A DNA stretch of 64,000 nt, taken from NCBI RefSeq assembly GCF_964340395.1, contig NC_135559.1, forward strand, positions 23,170,964 to 23,234,963. Reading direction: 5' to 3'. The DNA comes from Glandiceps talaboti. Its lineage: Eukaryota; Hemichordata; Enteropneusta; Spengelidae. A program made the translations under genes and the position numbers. Position 1 is the stretch's first letter, and each line of letters begins with the position of its first letter. Positions 1 through 11,299 of the stretch are shown here, one piece after another. The notes below the pieces were generated by a model, which saw only the letters and a list, made by a program, of their open reading frames with translations, ran no database searches and had not been told where the DNA came from.

Positions 1-3000
1 AACGTGGTGGGTGGGAGTGGGGGATGGTAGGTGTGTATATGTGTTTGTGTGTGTGTGTGTGAGTGAGTGTGTGTGTGTATGTGTGTATGTGTTCCGACAA
101 CAGTTTATGATATCTAGTGTATACTTAGTTAGTTTCCCAAAGGGGACTATTTGAATGGGTCCTGTCCGTCATCCGTAATGTACCATTCATTTGTCACTCA
201 TGCAATATCCAATTTCTTTCAATCCTAGGAACAAAGATGACTTAACTCAAAAACTGTAATAAATGACACTCCATTCAAGTGTCTACCCCCCTGGTTTGAG
301 GTACAACATTTCTTTTGCAACATTGACCTTTGACCTTGACCTTCAAGGTCATCTTTATTTGTTGCTAATTTCTTGAATCATGTTCACATTATAGAAGGAA
401 ATGTACACAATGATTACTTTTTAAGTGTTCATTTCTTTATTAACCAAATCATGGCCATATTTGGAGTATGTAACAAATCAATGTAATATGCTACATAACT
501 CAGACCTCAAGGAATAGACTCATTCAAGTGTTTAACCCCTATATAATCACTTGCAAACACCTTGGGTAGGTAATTCTATGACTCAAAAAAAGTTATCCAT
601 AGTGAGTCCATTCAAATATCTACTCCATGTTATCAGGATTTAACCTCTCTTTAAAGATCTTGACCCACCATGGTCAAACTCACCATGTTGAATGTTGCAT
701 CATGGGAAAAGTGATAATAAATACTAATATATTAGTATTGTAAACAATGTTGATACATTTTTTTGTAACCAGGAATGGTCAATTAATAGTTGCCCTGACA
801 ATTGCGGGGGGGTTAATTCTATAAGTAGCTCCAGATTAGGTATTATGATAACCATGTGCACAGATAACCACATAGTCCTTTGCATCTGAGCATGCTCAGT
901 CTGGATTACAAGTTCCCTGTTGTGAAAATCAAGCTGTCTCTTGGATATTGCCTTGATGCTTCATGGTATTTAGGTGTGATCAATATTTCATACATACATA
1001 CATACATACTTACTGCTTATGTGTATCAATTAATGGCGGCCATATTTGTTGTGAAAATTCACCATTTGTTTAATAATTCAAGAACAAAACAATCAGATAC
1101 TGTTGTCCGCATATGCAGTCACTTTAATTGAAATCTGGAAGAGATGTTCTACAATTGAACATCACATTTCATGATCTGTACAATGATATGACAATGATAG
1201 TCATATTAATAAAAAAAAATTACTCTTAGACATTGGGAGACCTCATTTGAGAGGTTATACCCATGCTGTCTCATTACTGCTTTCCAATATGACTTTGACC
1301 TTGACCTTGACCTGTATATTCAATGTCAAATGTTAAAATAAAAAAAGTTAGAATAATGGGTATGTACACAAATGACATGCACAGGCCATTTTCATGCAAA
1401 CCTGGTAAAAATGACAGCACTGGTATGGAATTCAATATATGGACAATACTTTGCTTTGTTGCCTTCACAATAAAGACCATTTGAGTGGCCATATTTGATA
1501 GAGAAATAATGTTTTGCTGCTAATGCTGGAAGCTTAATGGATAGAAATCTCATTTGAATGTGTACATGTACACCCATGATGAAAATTCCGTATGGGACCT
1601 GCCACAATTTTCACATACTATAGTACAAATGTATGTACATCACTTTACATGTAGTTCATCCCAATAATGACATATTTATCAGAAAAAAAATCAGAGCAGG
1701 AATAAGGAGAAATGTTTGGAGTATGTTGGGATGAAGGCTTGTTATATACCTAATAACAAACTAACTAACCAGGTAACTTGCTAATGAACTAACTAACTAA
1801 CTAACTAATTAACTAACTAACTTCACAAGTTTCTCACAGACACATTTCAAACATATATCTTTATTCCTTTTCTGAATTTTTAAGACAAATGATGTTACTG
1901 CCTAAATTCCTTATTGTGGAGTAGACTAAAGTATCAGACAGTTGTGCCTAGTTTGGTCAAAACTGGTCCATTCATCATTCAGAGATATACATGAATACTA
2001 GATATTTTGAATCTGACATACCTTTCAAGCTCAAGTTTAATGTTTCATTGAAAGTTCATCATGGATAACACAGTTTCAGACACTCAAATTACTATTTATT
2101 AAGCTGAAATAGTCAGCAGGGAAACATGTATTTTAATGACAAATATGTCCACCATTCGACCACTTTTGCCAAAGTTACAAAACAAAGTAATGTGCATATT
2201 TGGACAATTTGTCTTAACTTTTGTTGGAATAAGCAATCAGGTCAGACATGTATGAGCACTTTTTTTAGACTTTAATAATACATATACAGTCAGTCACCTT
2301 GACAAATTTTTTCTGTTAGCCAAGTATATGTGCTTGCTTTTCTTTCACTGCCAATATTTAGGACTGTGATAATATAATACATTTTTACATAAGATTTGAC
2401 TTAACTCAAAATCTGTAATACACGAGACTCCATTCAAGTGGCTACCCCCTATTATCAGGTACAACATTTCTTTTGCAACATTGACCTTTGACCTTGACCT
2501 TCAAGGCCAATTATTAAAATCAGAGACACATCTTTATTTGTTGCTAATTTCTTGAAATCATGTTCATATTGCAGAGGGAAAATATGGACAATGATTACTT
2601 TTTAAGTGCTCATACCGTTATTAACCAAATCACAGCCAAATCAATGTAATACTACATAACATGACGGCGTCAGGCCCATAAGCCAAGCAAATGGGGTTTC
2701 ACCTTACCTATCACTACAAATGTGATAATGCACCCTTACAAAACACCAAGGAGTAAATCATATCAGGCAAAGCTGAGCTTACTTTTCTATCAGTTGTTAT
2801 CAGTTTTATTGACCCATTATCAGTGACATTGCAAATAGCTTTAGTGATGCAAACAATTTTTATTATACCTGATCTGCAGTCTCATCAAGTTGGGTTTGTA
2901 GCATTTGAACGTCTAATAGGGGAAAACTGTCATGAGTCAGACCTCAATGAATAGACACATTCAAGTGTCTAACCCCATATAATCACTTGCAAACACCTTG

Positions 3001-4392
3001 TAAGAAAGATACCTTTGACCTTGACATTGAAATTCTAGGTCAATTATCAAAATCAAGGTATTTTTTGCATATTTTGGTTGTCACAACTTTTAATTGAATG
3101 GTGGTCATGTTCGTGATGAACAATGATAATTTTCTGCATAACTAAAAAATTCCAGTATCTTAAGACTCCATTCATGTGTCTAGCTCTATATTGTTAGGTG
3201 TAAATAATATTTTGAGACTTTGACCTTGACTTTGACATCCAGGGTTTTCAAAGGGCCTAAACCTTCTTTGTCAGTTTTAAAAATCAAGCTTTTGATTCAT
3301 GTTTACAAGTAATAGAAAGTAGTATCCACAAGTGTTATTATTTTAGTATTCATACCACTTTTACCGAATGACAATCATATTTGTAGTAATAAAATCTTGA
3401 TTAACTGGATAAACTATAAAAGTTATTGTCTCCATTGAACTGTGTACTCCTTCATAGTGAGGTGTATACTTTCTTTTCAGATATTGGCCTTTGACCTTGA
3501 CATTGATCTTCAGGGTCAGTTATCACTTTACTTTCATATCTGACATCACAGATATTTAAATCTGTTTACAGACAAAGAAAAAGTGTTGTATAGATATTAT
3601 AAACATTATAACTAAAGGAAATAAATTTCAACCTATAATCAGAGAGAAGTAAAGTATTTGAATGTGTTCTATGTCTTCAAGGAAAAATGTAGTTTGCCAG
3701 TTACTTAGCTCGTTAGAGTGAGTAGGTTGTAGAATAGACAGTTATATAGATATATGTAGGTAGATAGAACCAATAGGATTAGTTATGTAGTACATGTAGT
3801 TTATTTCCATTTCAAGGCCTCAGGCTCATTTGCAAAGAGGTTACACTTCAAAATTTTAAGTCAAATCTATTAATGACACAAGGTCGGTTTAGCTGGAAGC
3901 TATATATAGCATTGTAGGTATATTTATACAGTAGATACTGGTATATGGGCATAGATAGGTTTAGATTATAGGTATGTGTAGATAATAGGTATTGTTATAT
4001 AGCCATATATAGGTTTAGTTTAATACAGGAGGTGTTGGTATATAGGCATATATAAGTTTAGCTTGTAGGTATATATATATACAGTAGGTTTTGGAATATA
4101 GGCATAGATAGGTATACAGTTTATTGATGTAGGTATGTACAAATGTATAATATGATAGCTTGGTGTATGTCAGTAGGGAATATGGTAGCAAGAGTGGATG
4201 ATTGTGTTAGTGGGGTGGTTGGAGGGGTTGGGGGGAAGTGTTCTTTCTGCCTTTAGTAGTGTAATCATGACATATCTCCGGGCTCTCATTCAGCATGTTA
4301 AGCTTGGCTGCACTTGCTCCAAAAATGGATTCATTTGGACTCCTGTGCAAATAGTGTCGGGGTCATTACATCTGTGTGATAGATATGCATCC
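1..4392 (+). mobile_element. Long-TIR DNA-transposon-like repeat, copy 1 (left end outside window)
   Basis: The window opens just inside the left inverted end of a repeat that recurs at 7060-8989 and 12914-14843. The right inverted end finishes in ATGCATCC at 4385-4392. The body starts with a G-rich stretch and a (GT)n tract and contains no long reading frame, so the element looks non-autonomous. This copy is about 2.7 kb longer than the other two: its ~412-3150 segment is absent from both. It lacks ~110 bp near 3243 that both others keep. The body consists of diverged sub-repeats built on the phrase CATTCAAGTGTCTA followed by clusters of TGACCTTTGACCT. The superfamily is not recognisable without a transposase. 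An alternative is a segmental duplication, because copies 1 and 2 also share sequence beyond the right end. Confidence 0.65.
324..351 (+). promoter_or_regulatory. Nuclear-receptor-type half-site cluster in repeat copy 1
   Basis: Three TGACCT-type half sites in direct orientation are followed by TCAAGGTCA in the opposite orientation. TGACCTTTGACCT is a perfect DR1 arrangement (known target of RXR, HNF4 and PPAR-type receptors), and TCAAGGTCA is the extended half site bound by NR5A and ERR receptors. Related clusters in this copy lie at 2482-2509 (one base altered in the last half site), near 1291, 3010, 3219 and 3487. Binding is inferred from motif only; the cluster may simply be repeat sequence. 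Confidence 0.4.
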
Positions 4393-4689
4393 TAAGTGGT
4401 TGTTGGGCTCTTGATGGCTGGTCTATTTAGCCGTGTGGAGTCCATGGAGTCATGATGGGCAAATTGTCATATAAATGGCAAACATCTTACATATTTGTGT
4501 GACATGATGCAAAACATGTAAATACATGTATATTACAAGTGTGCTTGAGTCCAAACTGGCCAAGTGTCATCTAGTATAACCATATATTTGTGAAATAAAA
4601 ATGCAACATGGATCCTAGAAATGAGCAAATTTTTGTCACATGACATCATTAAATATTCAAAATGGCCTCCAATATACTGAAATCATAGT
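4393..4689. other. Flank shared with the region right of repeat copy 2
   Basis: Sequence after the inverted end (CTAAGTGGTTG and onward) matches 8990-9053 and then 9807-10035. The second locus carries an extra ~750 bp, including the SINE. The shared flank shows that copies 1 and 2 arose partly by duplication rather than only by independent insertion. No gene is visible here. Confidence 0.6.
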
Positions 4690-5267
4690 TGATGACAGAA
4701 ACTCCACAAACATTGAAGTCCCTGTGAACCCAAGAAAGTAGCAAGAGTTCCGCTTTGGTTAACCTATGTTGTTGAATATGTATGACGTCGTGTCTAAGTG
4801 TCACAAATGGTTTTGACAGAGTCAAAGGATGATTTTATTGTGCGACAGTTGTAGGATGTAAGCCATAGTATCATGCAAATTGTCAATAGAATTTATGGAT
4901 TGGTATTCCATCTGGCCATAGTGCAGGATCACAAACTTTATCAGCAAAGTCCTGCATTGTTTCAATCAGGAACGATTTATACGTGTCATATTTTGTAGTG
5001 AGCTGTTCACAATTTACAGAAATCTGACATCGACTTTTGATGCTATACTTAACGTCATCAGGAGTCTTTGTTGGAGCAAATCTGCTGATGTAAAATTTAA
5101 ATGGTGGGTTTGGGAAAACAACCTTAATTGAGCATTCTTCACCTAGCCTCGCTGCCCCAATGTTTATGATATTTGCCTTTGATTAAGGCAAACAAGAAAA
5201 TATGCTTTCGGATGTTCATCAGCTTAGGGGTTCCAGTGTTCCCCCTTGAAAACTTGAGCACAACTTA
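4690..5267 (-). pseudogene. LINE ORF1 C-terminal fragment
   Basis: Read on the minus strand, 5140-4900 translates without a stop and contains FYISRFAPTKTPDDVKYSIK, then NCEQLTTKYDTYKSF and DPALWPDGIPI. This pattern (a beta strand with SRFAP, a KYDTYKSF strand, then WPDGI) is what I recognise from the C-terminal RRM-like part of ORF1 proteins of CR1/L2-type non-LTR retrotransposons. Such proteins bind the element RNA. The same segment lies at 12459-12907, with more damage. Sequence toward 4690 is the start of the endonuclease frame, matching 12338-12458. Both ends are truncated, so it is non-functional. Family assignment is from motif memory and could be another LINE clade with the same ORF1 fold. 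Confidence 0.6.
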
Positions 5268-7056
5268 GGGACCGGTTAGTTTCTCCAGGCTGGGGGGGGG
5301 GATCCTTAAATCGGGCCAACAAAAAGTCACAGACCCCCCCCCCCCCCCATCTGTAAAACAAAAAATCATGCTGACCCCCCCCCCCCCCATATATAATATT
5401 CACATGACAGGTATTTCTTATTCGTGACTCAGTGTGTACTGCTTGACTGTCTTGCATCTACTTTATAAGATCCCGGATGAGCACTATCATAATTATAATT
5501 ATTGACTACACAGGGTAAATATATTCCAAAAGGAGTTTAATAGCATCTTGACAGTGAAAGGTATGGGAAAGCTTGAGCAGGGAATATGTATATCTCTTAT
5601 GGGGTTGTAGAGGGTCTTCCCGAAGAAGTCCTGGAGGTTATCTACTCTGAAAAGTCAATTTTCAGACTATTCAGACCCTTTCAGACAATAATTTCGAAGC
5701 CTTAGTGACATGGGACACTCATTTAAAACTTACATTTACGTTAGCGATTCAAAGCTTGGAAATATTACTTCAAAGGCTATGAATAACCTAAATATTGCCT
5801 TATTAGAAGCAAAAAACTGCAGGTCTGCCAGGGGGAAAACCCCAGGGACTCCCTCACCTCCAGAGGTCACTCATGCATTCAACTAACAATCAGATGCACC
5901 AACAACCTTTTTACTGTCATAATGGTATTAAACTTTTCTTAAATATTTTCACCCAATTCTAATTTGAGATGATATTGTCTTTTATAAAAAGATGTGAAAT
6001 GTTTGCCTAGAGGGAGTCTAAAATTGCCTTAAACTCCAAATCTCCCCTACCAATGATACAACCATTAGATGTGCTGACCTTTACTACATGTACCAGTATA
6101 TAATGATGGCATTTAATTTTTTAAGAACATATTTCAATCCTGTGTAAGTTAATATAAAGAATAGTTTCTGATACTTGATGGTGCTGTCTTGTAAAGCATG
6201 GATTGAATTATTGCTTGAAAGGGTCTGAATAGCCTAAGTATTGGCTTTAAAAGTAAACATTCTCCAGGGCTTCTCGAGGGAGACCCATTGGACCCCCCCA
6301 CATTAGGTGAACATATCCCAGTCTCAAGCTCTTCCCCTCTTACTGTCAAGATGCTATCAGAGTATATTTCAAAAGTATTTCAACCCTATGTAGTTGCTTT
6401 TCACATGTTGGTGTTGTCTTAATAGTAAAGTCACTGGTATGTTAGAGAATTTTAGGTGGTCATACCTAGTGTATAATAGAAACTGGAATCTGATGAGATG
6501 TGATGATTTGTAGTGTCAATAACATGTAGTGTCCAAAATAGAAAGTGTATTAATCCCTTCTGACAAGTTCATACTGACGAGTAGACCAATTTAGATTAAC
6601 TTCTTTTGTAAACTATCTATGAAGATTAGTATTACGAAACCTTCAAGTTCACTTTTGCCCCAAAGTGCAATATAAGGGTAGCACCGATTGTGAAACAGCC
6701 AAGCATTTACACGACATGTTCTGTAACTAGTGTGGTAGCTTCATCTAGGTAATACATGTATATGTATATGTATAGTTATGTTTGAACTAATAAGTGATTA
6801 TTAAAGAATTTATGTAAGAAACATGGATAAGAACAAATATTTACATGTACCACTTTTCAGACAAGGCTATATGCCATTGTAGAAAGGGTTTTTTCTTCCA
6901 TCACAATCCAAAACACAATGACCCCCCCCCCCCATCCACAATTTTGAAAACAGCATGACACTCCCCACTGCCAATTTCAAAAACAGAGTGGCCCCTACAA
7001 ATCCACAGCCCCCCCCCCCCCCCCCCCCAACTAAGCCGAAGAAACTGACCGGTCCC
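5268..7056. mobile_element. Non-autonomous inverted-repeat element with iterated poly-C phrases
   Basis: Left end GGGACCGGTTAGTTTCTCC (5268 on) is inverted at the right end, whose reverse complement begins GGGACCGGTCAGTTTCTTC (7056 back). Both ends run into a G tract, giving ~34-bp inverted ends. Inside each end are several C10-C17 runs spaced 40-60 bp apart (5334-5388, 6921-7028). A second internal inverted pair (near 5655-5700 and 6203-6243) shares CTATTCAGACCCTTTCA. No transposase frame is present. It sits exactly between the LINE fragment and repeat copy 2: removing it rejoins CACAACTTA with GGATGCATTATAC as seen at 12905-12926. No clear target duplication is visible. Confidence 0.6.
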
Positions 7057-7059
7057 GTG

Positions 7060-8989
7060 GGATGCATTATACAACACACAGGTGTATGTGACCCTTAATT
7101 GATACAATTTGTGCAAGACTCTGAATGAATTCGTTTTTGGAGTTGGACGCCGAGCTTTCATGCTAGATGAGCAGTCGGAGACACGTTACAGTTATGCCAT
7201 TGAAAGTAGAAAGAACGTGGTGGGTGGGGTGGGGGGTGGTAGGTGTGTATATGCGCGTGCGTGCGTGCGTGTGTGTGTGTGTGTGTGTACATATGTGTGT
7301 GTTCCCACAACACTTTATGATATATTTTTATAGTGTATACTTAATTTCCCAAAGGGGACTATTTGAATGGGCCCTGTCCGTCATCCGTAATGTACCATTT
7401 GTCACTCATCCAATATCCAATTTCTTTCAATCCTAGGAACAAAGATGACTTAACTCAAAAACTGTAATAAATGACACTCCATTCAAGTGTCTGCCCCCTG
7501 TTATGTGGTACAACTTTTATTTTGCAACATTGACCTTTGACCTTCACCTTCAAGGTCAATCATTAAAATCAGAGACACATATTTATTTGTTGCTAATTTC
7601 TTGAAATCATGTTCACATTATAGAAGGAAATATACACAATGATTATTAGTATCTTAAGACTCCATTCAAGTGTCTAGCTCTATATTGTTAGGTGTAAATA
7701 ATCTTTTGAGACAATGACCTTTGACCTTGACTTTGACATCCAGGGTCACTCATCAAAATCCAGCTATTTCCTACATATCATAGACACTTGTTAGTATTTT
7801 ATTTGTTTTCTGAATCACTGCACCATTGAGCAGTAAAAAATTGAAGGGCCTAAACCTTCTTTGTCAGTTTTAAAAATCGAGCCTTTGACTCATGTTTACA
7901 AGTAATAGAAAATAGTATCCACAAGTGTTATTAATTTGGTATTCATACCACTTTCACTGAATGGCAATCATATTTGTAGTAATAAAATCTTGATCAACTG
8001 GATAAACTGTAAAATATATAGTGTCCATTGAACTGTGTACTCCTATAGAGTGAGGTGTATGCTTTCTTTTCAGATATTGGCCTTTGACCTTGACATTGAT
8101 CTTCAGGGTCAGTTATCACTTTACTTTCATATCCGACATCACAGATATTTAAATCTGTTTACAGACAAAGAAAAAGTGTTGTATAGATATTATAAACATT
8201 ATAACTAAAGGAAATAAATTTCAACCTATAATCAGAGAGAAGTAAAGTATTTGAGTGTGTTCTATGTCTTCAAGGAAAAATGTAGTTTGCCAGTTACTTA
8301 GCTCGTTAGAGTGAGTAGGTTGTAGAATAGACAGTTATATAGATACATGTAGGTAGATAGAACCAATAGGATTAGTTATGTAGTACATGTAGTTTATTTC
8401 CATTTCAAGGCCTCAGGCTCATTTGCAAAGAGGTTACACTTCAAAATTTTAAGTCAAATCTATTAATGACACAAGGTCGGTTTAGCTGGAAGCTATATAT
8501 AGCATTGTAGGTATATTTATTCAGTAGATACTGGTATATAGGCATAGATAGGTTTAGATTATAGGTATGTGTAGATAGTAGGTATTGTTATATAGCCATA
8601 TATAGGTTTAATTTAATACAGGAGGTGTTGGTATATAGGCATATATAAGTTTAGCTTGTAGGTATATATATATATACAGTAGGTTTTGGAATATAGGCAT
8701 AGATAGGTATACAGTTTATTGATGTAGGTATGTACAAATGTATAATATGATAGCTTGGTGTATGTCAGTAGGGAATATGGTAGCGAGAGTGGATGATTGT
8801 GTTAGTGGGGTGGTTGGAGGGGTTGGGGGGGGAGGTATTCTTTCTGCTTTCAATAGTGTAATCATGACATATCTCTGGGCTCTCATTCAGCATGTTAAGC
8901 TTGGCTGCACTTGCTCCAAAAATGGATTCATTTGGACTCCTGTGCAAATAGTGTCGGGGTCATTACATCTGTGTGATAGATATGCATCC
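7060..8989 (+). mobile_element. Long-TIR DNA-transposon-like repeat, copy 2
   Basis: 1,930 bp. The left end (7060-7214) and the reverse complement of the right end (8835-8989) align over ~155 bp at roughly 70 percent by eye. Shared blocks are GGATGCAT at the tip, TTTTTGGAG near the middle and ATTGAAAG followed by AGAAAGAA at the inner edge. Such long diverged inverted ends indicate a cut-and-paste DNA transposon remnant. The interior has G-rich and (GT)n tracts (7214-7302), half-site clusters at 7531-7558, 7715-7732 and ~8090, and no long frame. Short frames inside the two ends encode similar peptides only because the DNA ends are similar. It shares a ~2.7-kb deletion with copy 3. Confidence 0.7.
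7531..7558 (+). promoter_or_regulatory. Nuclear-receptor-type half-site cluster in copy 2
   Basis: Contains TGACCTTTGACCT (DR1 layout), a third half site changed to TCACCT, and the inverted TCAAGGTCA. A second cluster at 7715-7732 again has TGACCTTTGACCTTGAC. Equivalent to 324-351 and 13394-13421. Function is inferred from motif only. Confidence 0.35.
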
Positions 8990-9053
8990 TAAGTGGTTGG
9001 TGGGCTCTTGATGGCTGGTCTATTTAGCCGTGTGGAGTCCATGGAGTCATGAT
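8990..9053. other. Duplicated flank right of copy 2
   Basis: Near-identical to 4393-4456. The match is interrupted by the SINE and following sequence and resumes at 9807. Confidence 0.6.
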
Positions 9054-9408
9054 GGTCAAATGGTTAGAGTGGCCAGCTTGGAATCTGGAGGTTGCAGGTT
9101 CGAGCCCCATCGATGCCATTTGTTTCCGAGTGGCTAAAGTCCTTGGTTAAGATTTGAACCATGACTGTGCTTCAGTCAACCCAGCTGTATAATTGGGTAC
9201 CTGGTAGGATAGAGGTTGCAATGCGAATGCTTTAATCATATGCACTTATAAAGTCTGCAATCGATTGTATGCTCCCCAGGGAGTTAGGAAGTACAGACGG
9301 CTGCTGTGCTACAATAGATCCAGGAAGCCAGGTGTAATAATTGTAATGTGCTTTGAGCACCAAGACTGGGTTTGGAAAACACTATATAAGAACGAACATT
9401 ATTATTAG
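9054..9408 (+). mobile_element. tRNA-derived SINE
   Basis: The head is tRNA-like: an A-box-like TGGTTAGAGTGG at 9061-9072 and a B-box GGTTCGAGCCC at 9097-9107, spaced as in a tRNA, with GGA in the anticodon-loop position. These form an internal RNA polymerase III promoter. The body contains AGCTGTATAATTGGGTACC, a phrase I associate with a widespread invertebrate SINE core. The 3' part has GTGCTTTGAGCACC and ACTATATAAG, ending in ATTATTATTAG, the tail type copied by partner LINEs. It is absent from the duplicated flank at 4440-4460, so it inserted after that duplication. Target duplications are not clear. Confidence 0.7.
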
Positions 9409-9806
9409 CTTCAGTGACTAATACAATATCATCCAGGGCTCAAACTCACTACCAAACCTGAAAGACTATAGAGTTTGCAATTGCATTGCCCAATATGGTT
9501 TTTACAGTACACTGGGTGTTTTTACAACAAATCACAGGCACTGATAGGACAGACGCAAATAGGCATTTGTCATTGGCATGGCAAAATGTTTGTGTGTTCA
9601 GATGTCTGTTTGTCTGTATGACTTCATTAAATATTCTAAATGGCCACCACTACAATAAAGTTATTGAATTTTTCACAAATTCTTCATTTTGTATTGGTGA
9701 ACCTAAAAAATCTTCATTTTTCATGGGACTTTGTTGTTCAGTCTCATAAATTATTTCCAAATACATTATAATATGTAAATATTTGGGCATAAAATGTTGT
9801 TTTTTA
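9409..9806. other. Unassigned DNA after the SINE
   Basis: Absent from the matching flank at 4440-4690, so it came with or after the SINE. I see no gene or named repeat. Short frames here have no recognisable domain. Confidence 0.4.
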
Positions 9807-10035
9807 GTTATAATATAAATGGTAAACATCTGATATATCTGTGTGACATGATGCAAAAAGTGTAAATACATGTATCATATTACAAGCAGGCTTGAGTCCA
9901 AACTGGCCAAGTGTCATCTGGTATAACCATATATTTGTGGAATCAAAATGCAACATGGATCCTAAATATATGCAAATTTTTGTCACATGACATCATTAAA
10001 TATTCAAAATGGCCTCCAATATACAGAAATCATAG
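9807..10035. repeat. Second part of duplicated flank
   Basis: Matches 4463-4692 with few differences and ends at AATCATAGTT, exactly where copy 1 switches to the LINE fragment. This marks the LINE junction in one copy and its absence in the other. Confidence 0.6.
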
Positions 10036-10573
10036 TTTTCTTAATATAATTTTTACTGTATTTTGAAGATGGACGTAAGACATTCTTGACTTTTCATATC
10101 ATTGATTCTATTGCTCATTATCACATGGTTGTCCCTTAGTATGCAAATATACAACAAGCAATATCTTGAACATAAAATGATCTTTAATATGCTGAATGTA
10201 TGTGGTAAATCTGAAACGTCATCCCAGAATTCAAAAAGGAGAAGTATCATATCACTAGGGTCCTTGGCCCAATGTGACTTTTCTTTGTCTAATATTACTA
10301 TACACTTTCCAACTCAGTGTGACACAGAGGACCCAAAACTAAATAATTTGGTCTCATAACTTCATTGCTCTTTCAATACCTGACAGCCTCTAAAAATTAG
10401 CATTGGTAATAAAGGAAGAAAAAAAATAGAAATTAGAAGCTAACACTCGGGGGAAAAGTCAGGGAGTAGATAAATGGGAAGGATATGATAAATTGTCATT
10501 GCTACTTGTTACTAGTAGTGACGATGTACATGTATATGTACAGTCAATTGACAGTCCCCTATTTACATAATTT

Positions 10574-10579
<6 letters not shown>
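10036..10579. other. No recognised feature
   Basis: AT-rich sequence with short frames only. No domain, structured repeat or RNA gene is apparent. Confidence 0.4.

Positions 10580-10649
<70 letters not shown>
10580..10649. repeat. (TA)n microsatellite
   Basis: About 35 TA units, on the left side of the palindrome at 10705-10857. Frames of IYIYIY through it are artefacts. Confidence 0.95.
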
Positions 10650-10651
<2 letters not shown>

Positions 10652-10734
10652 ATGAGTATCAATCTGCTAAGACAGTGCTCTATACCGCAGTGGCAGAGCG
10701 TAATAGTTTTGGTAGTACTGGAACTCTTTCTTGG

Positions 10735-10775
10735 TTGTAACTCGGAGTTTCACGCATAGTGCGATCATCAGACAA
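10735..10775 (-). ncRNA. Hammerhead-ribozyme-like motif, left arm
   Basis: Exact mirror of 10787-10827 on the opposite strand, because the two arms are perfectly complementary. Predicted cleavage lies between 10739 and 10738. The two motifs diverge away from the palindrome centre. Confidence 0.5.
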
Positions 10776-10786
10776 TTCTATGCGAA

Positions 10787-10827
10787 TTGTCTGATGATCG
10801 CACTATGCGTGAAACTCCGAGTTACAA
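10787..10827 (+). ncRNA. Hammerhead-ribozyme-like motif, right arm
   Basis: The order is: stem I 5' strand TTGT (10787-10790), core CTGATGA (10791-10797), a stem II hairpin of CGCA-CTA-TGCG flanked by a T:T mismatch, core GAAA (10811-10814), a very short stem III built from CTC and GAG, then TT and stem I 3' strand ACAA (10824-10827). Predicted cleavage is after 10823. Type I hammerheads with minimal stem III are reported in Penelope-like elements, where they can work as dimers. The mismatch at the base of stem II and the one-nucleotide loop of stem III are weak points. The motif is seen; activity is inferred. Confidence 0.55.
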
Positions 10828-10853
10828 CCAAGAAAGAGTTCCAGTACTACCAA

Positions 10854-11299
<446 letters not shown>

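Noticed and set aside
7109-7436. Frames with valine/cysteine runs near 7200-7300
   Set aside because: They cross the (GT)n tract of repeat copy 2 and are not conserved as proteins.
9054-9121. Functional tRNA gene
   Set aside because: A and B boxes are present, but the acceptor arms do not pair and the sequence runs into a SINE body with an ATT-repeat tail.
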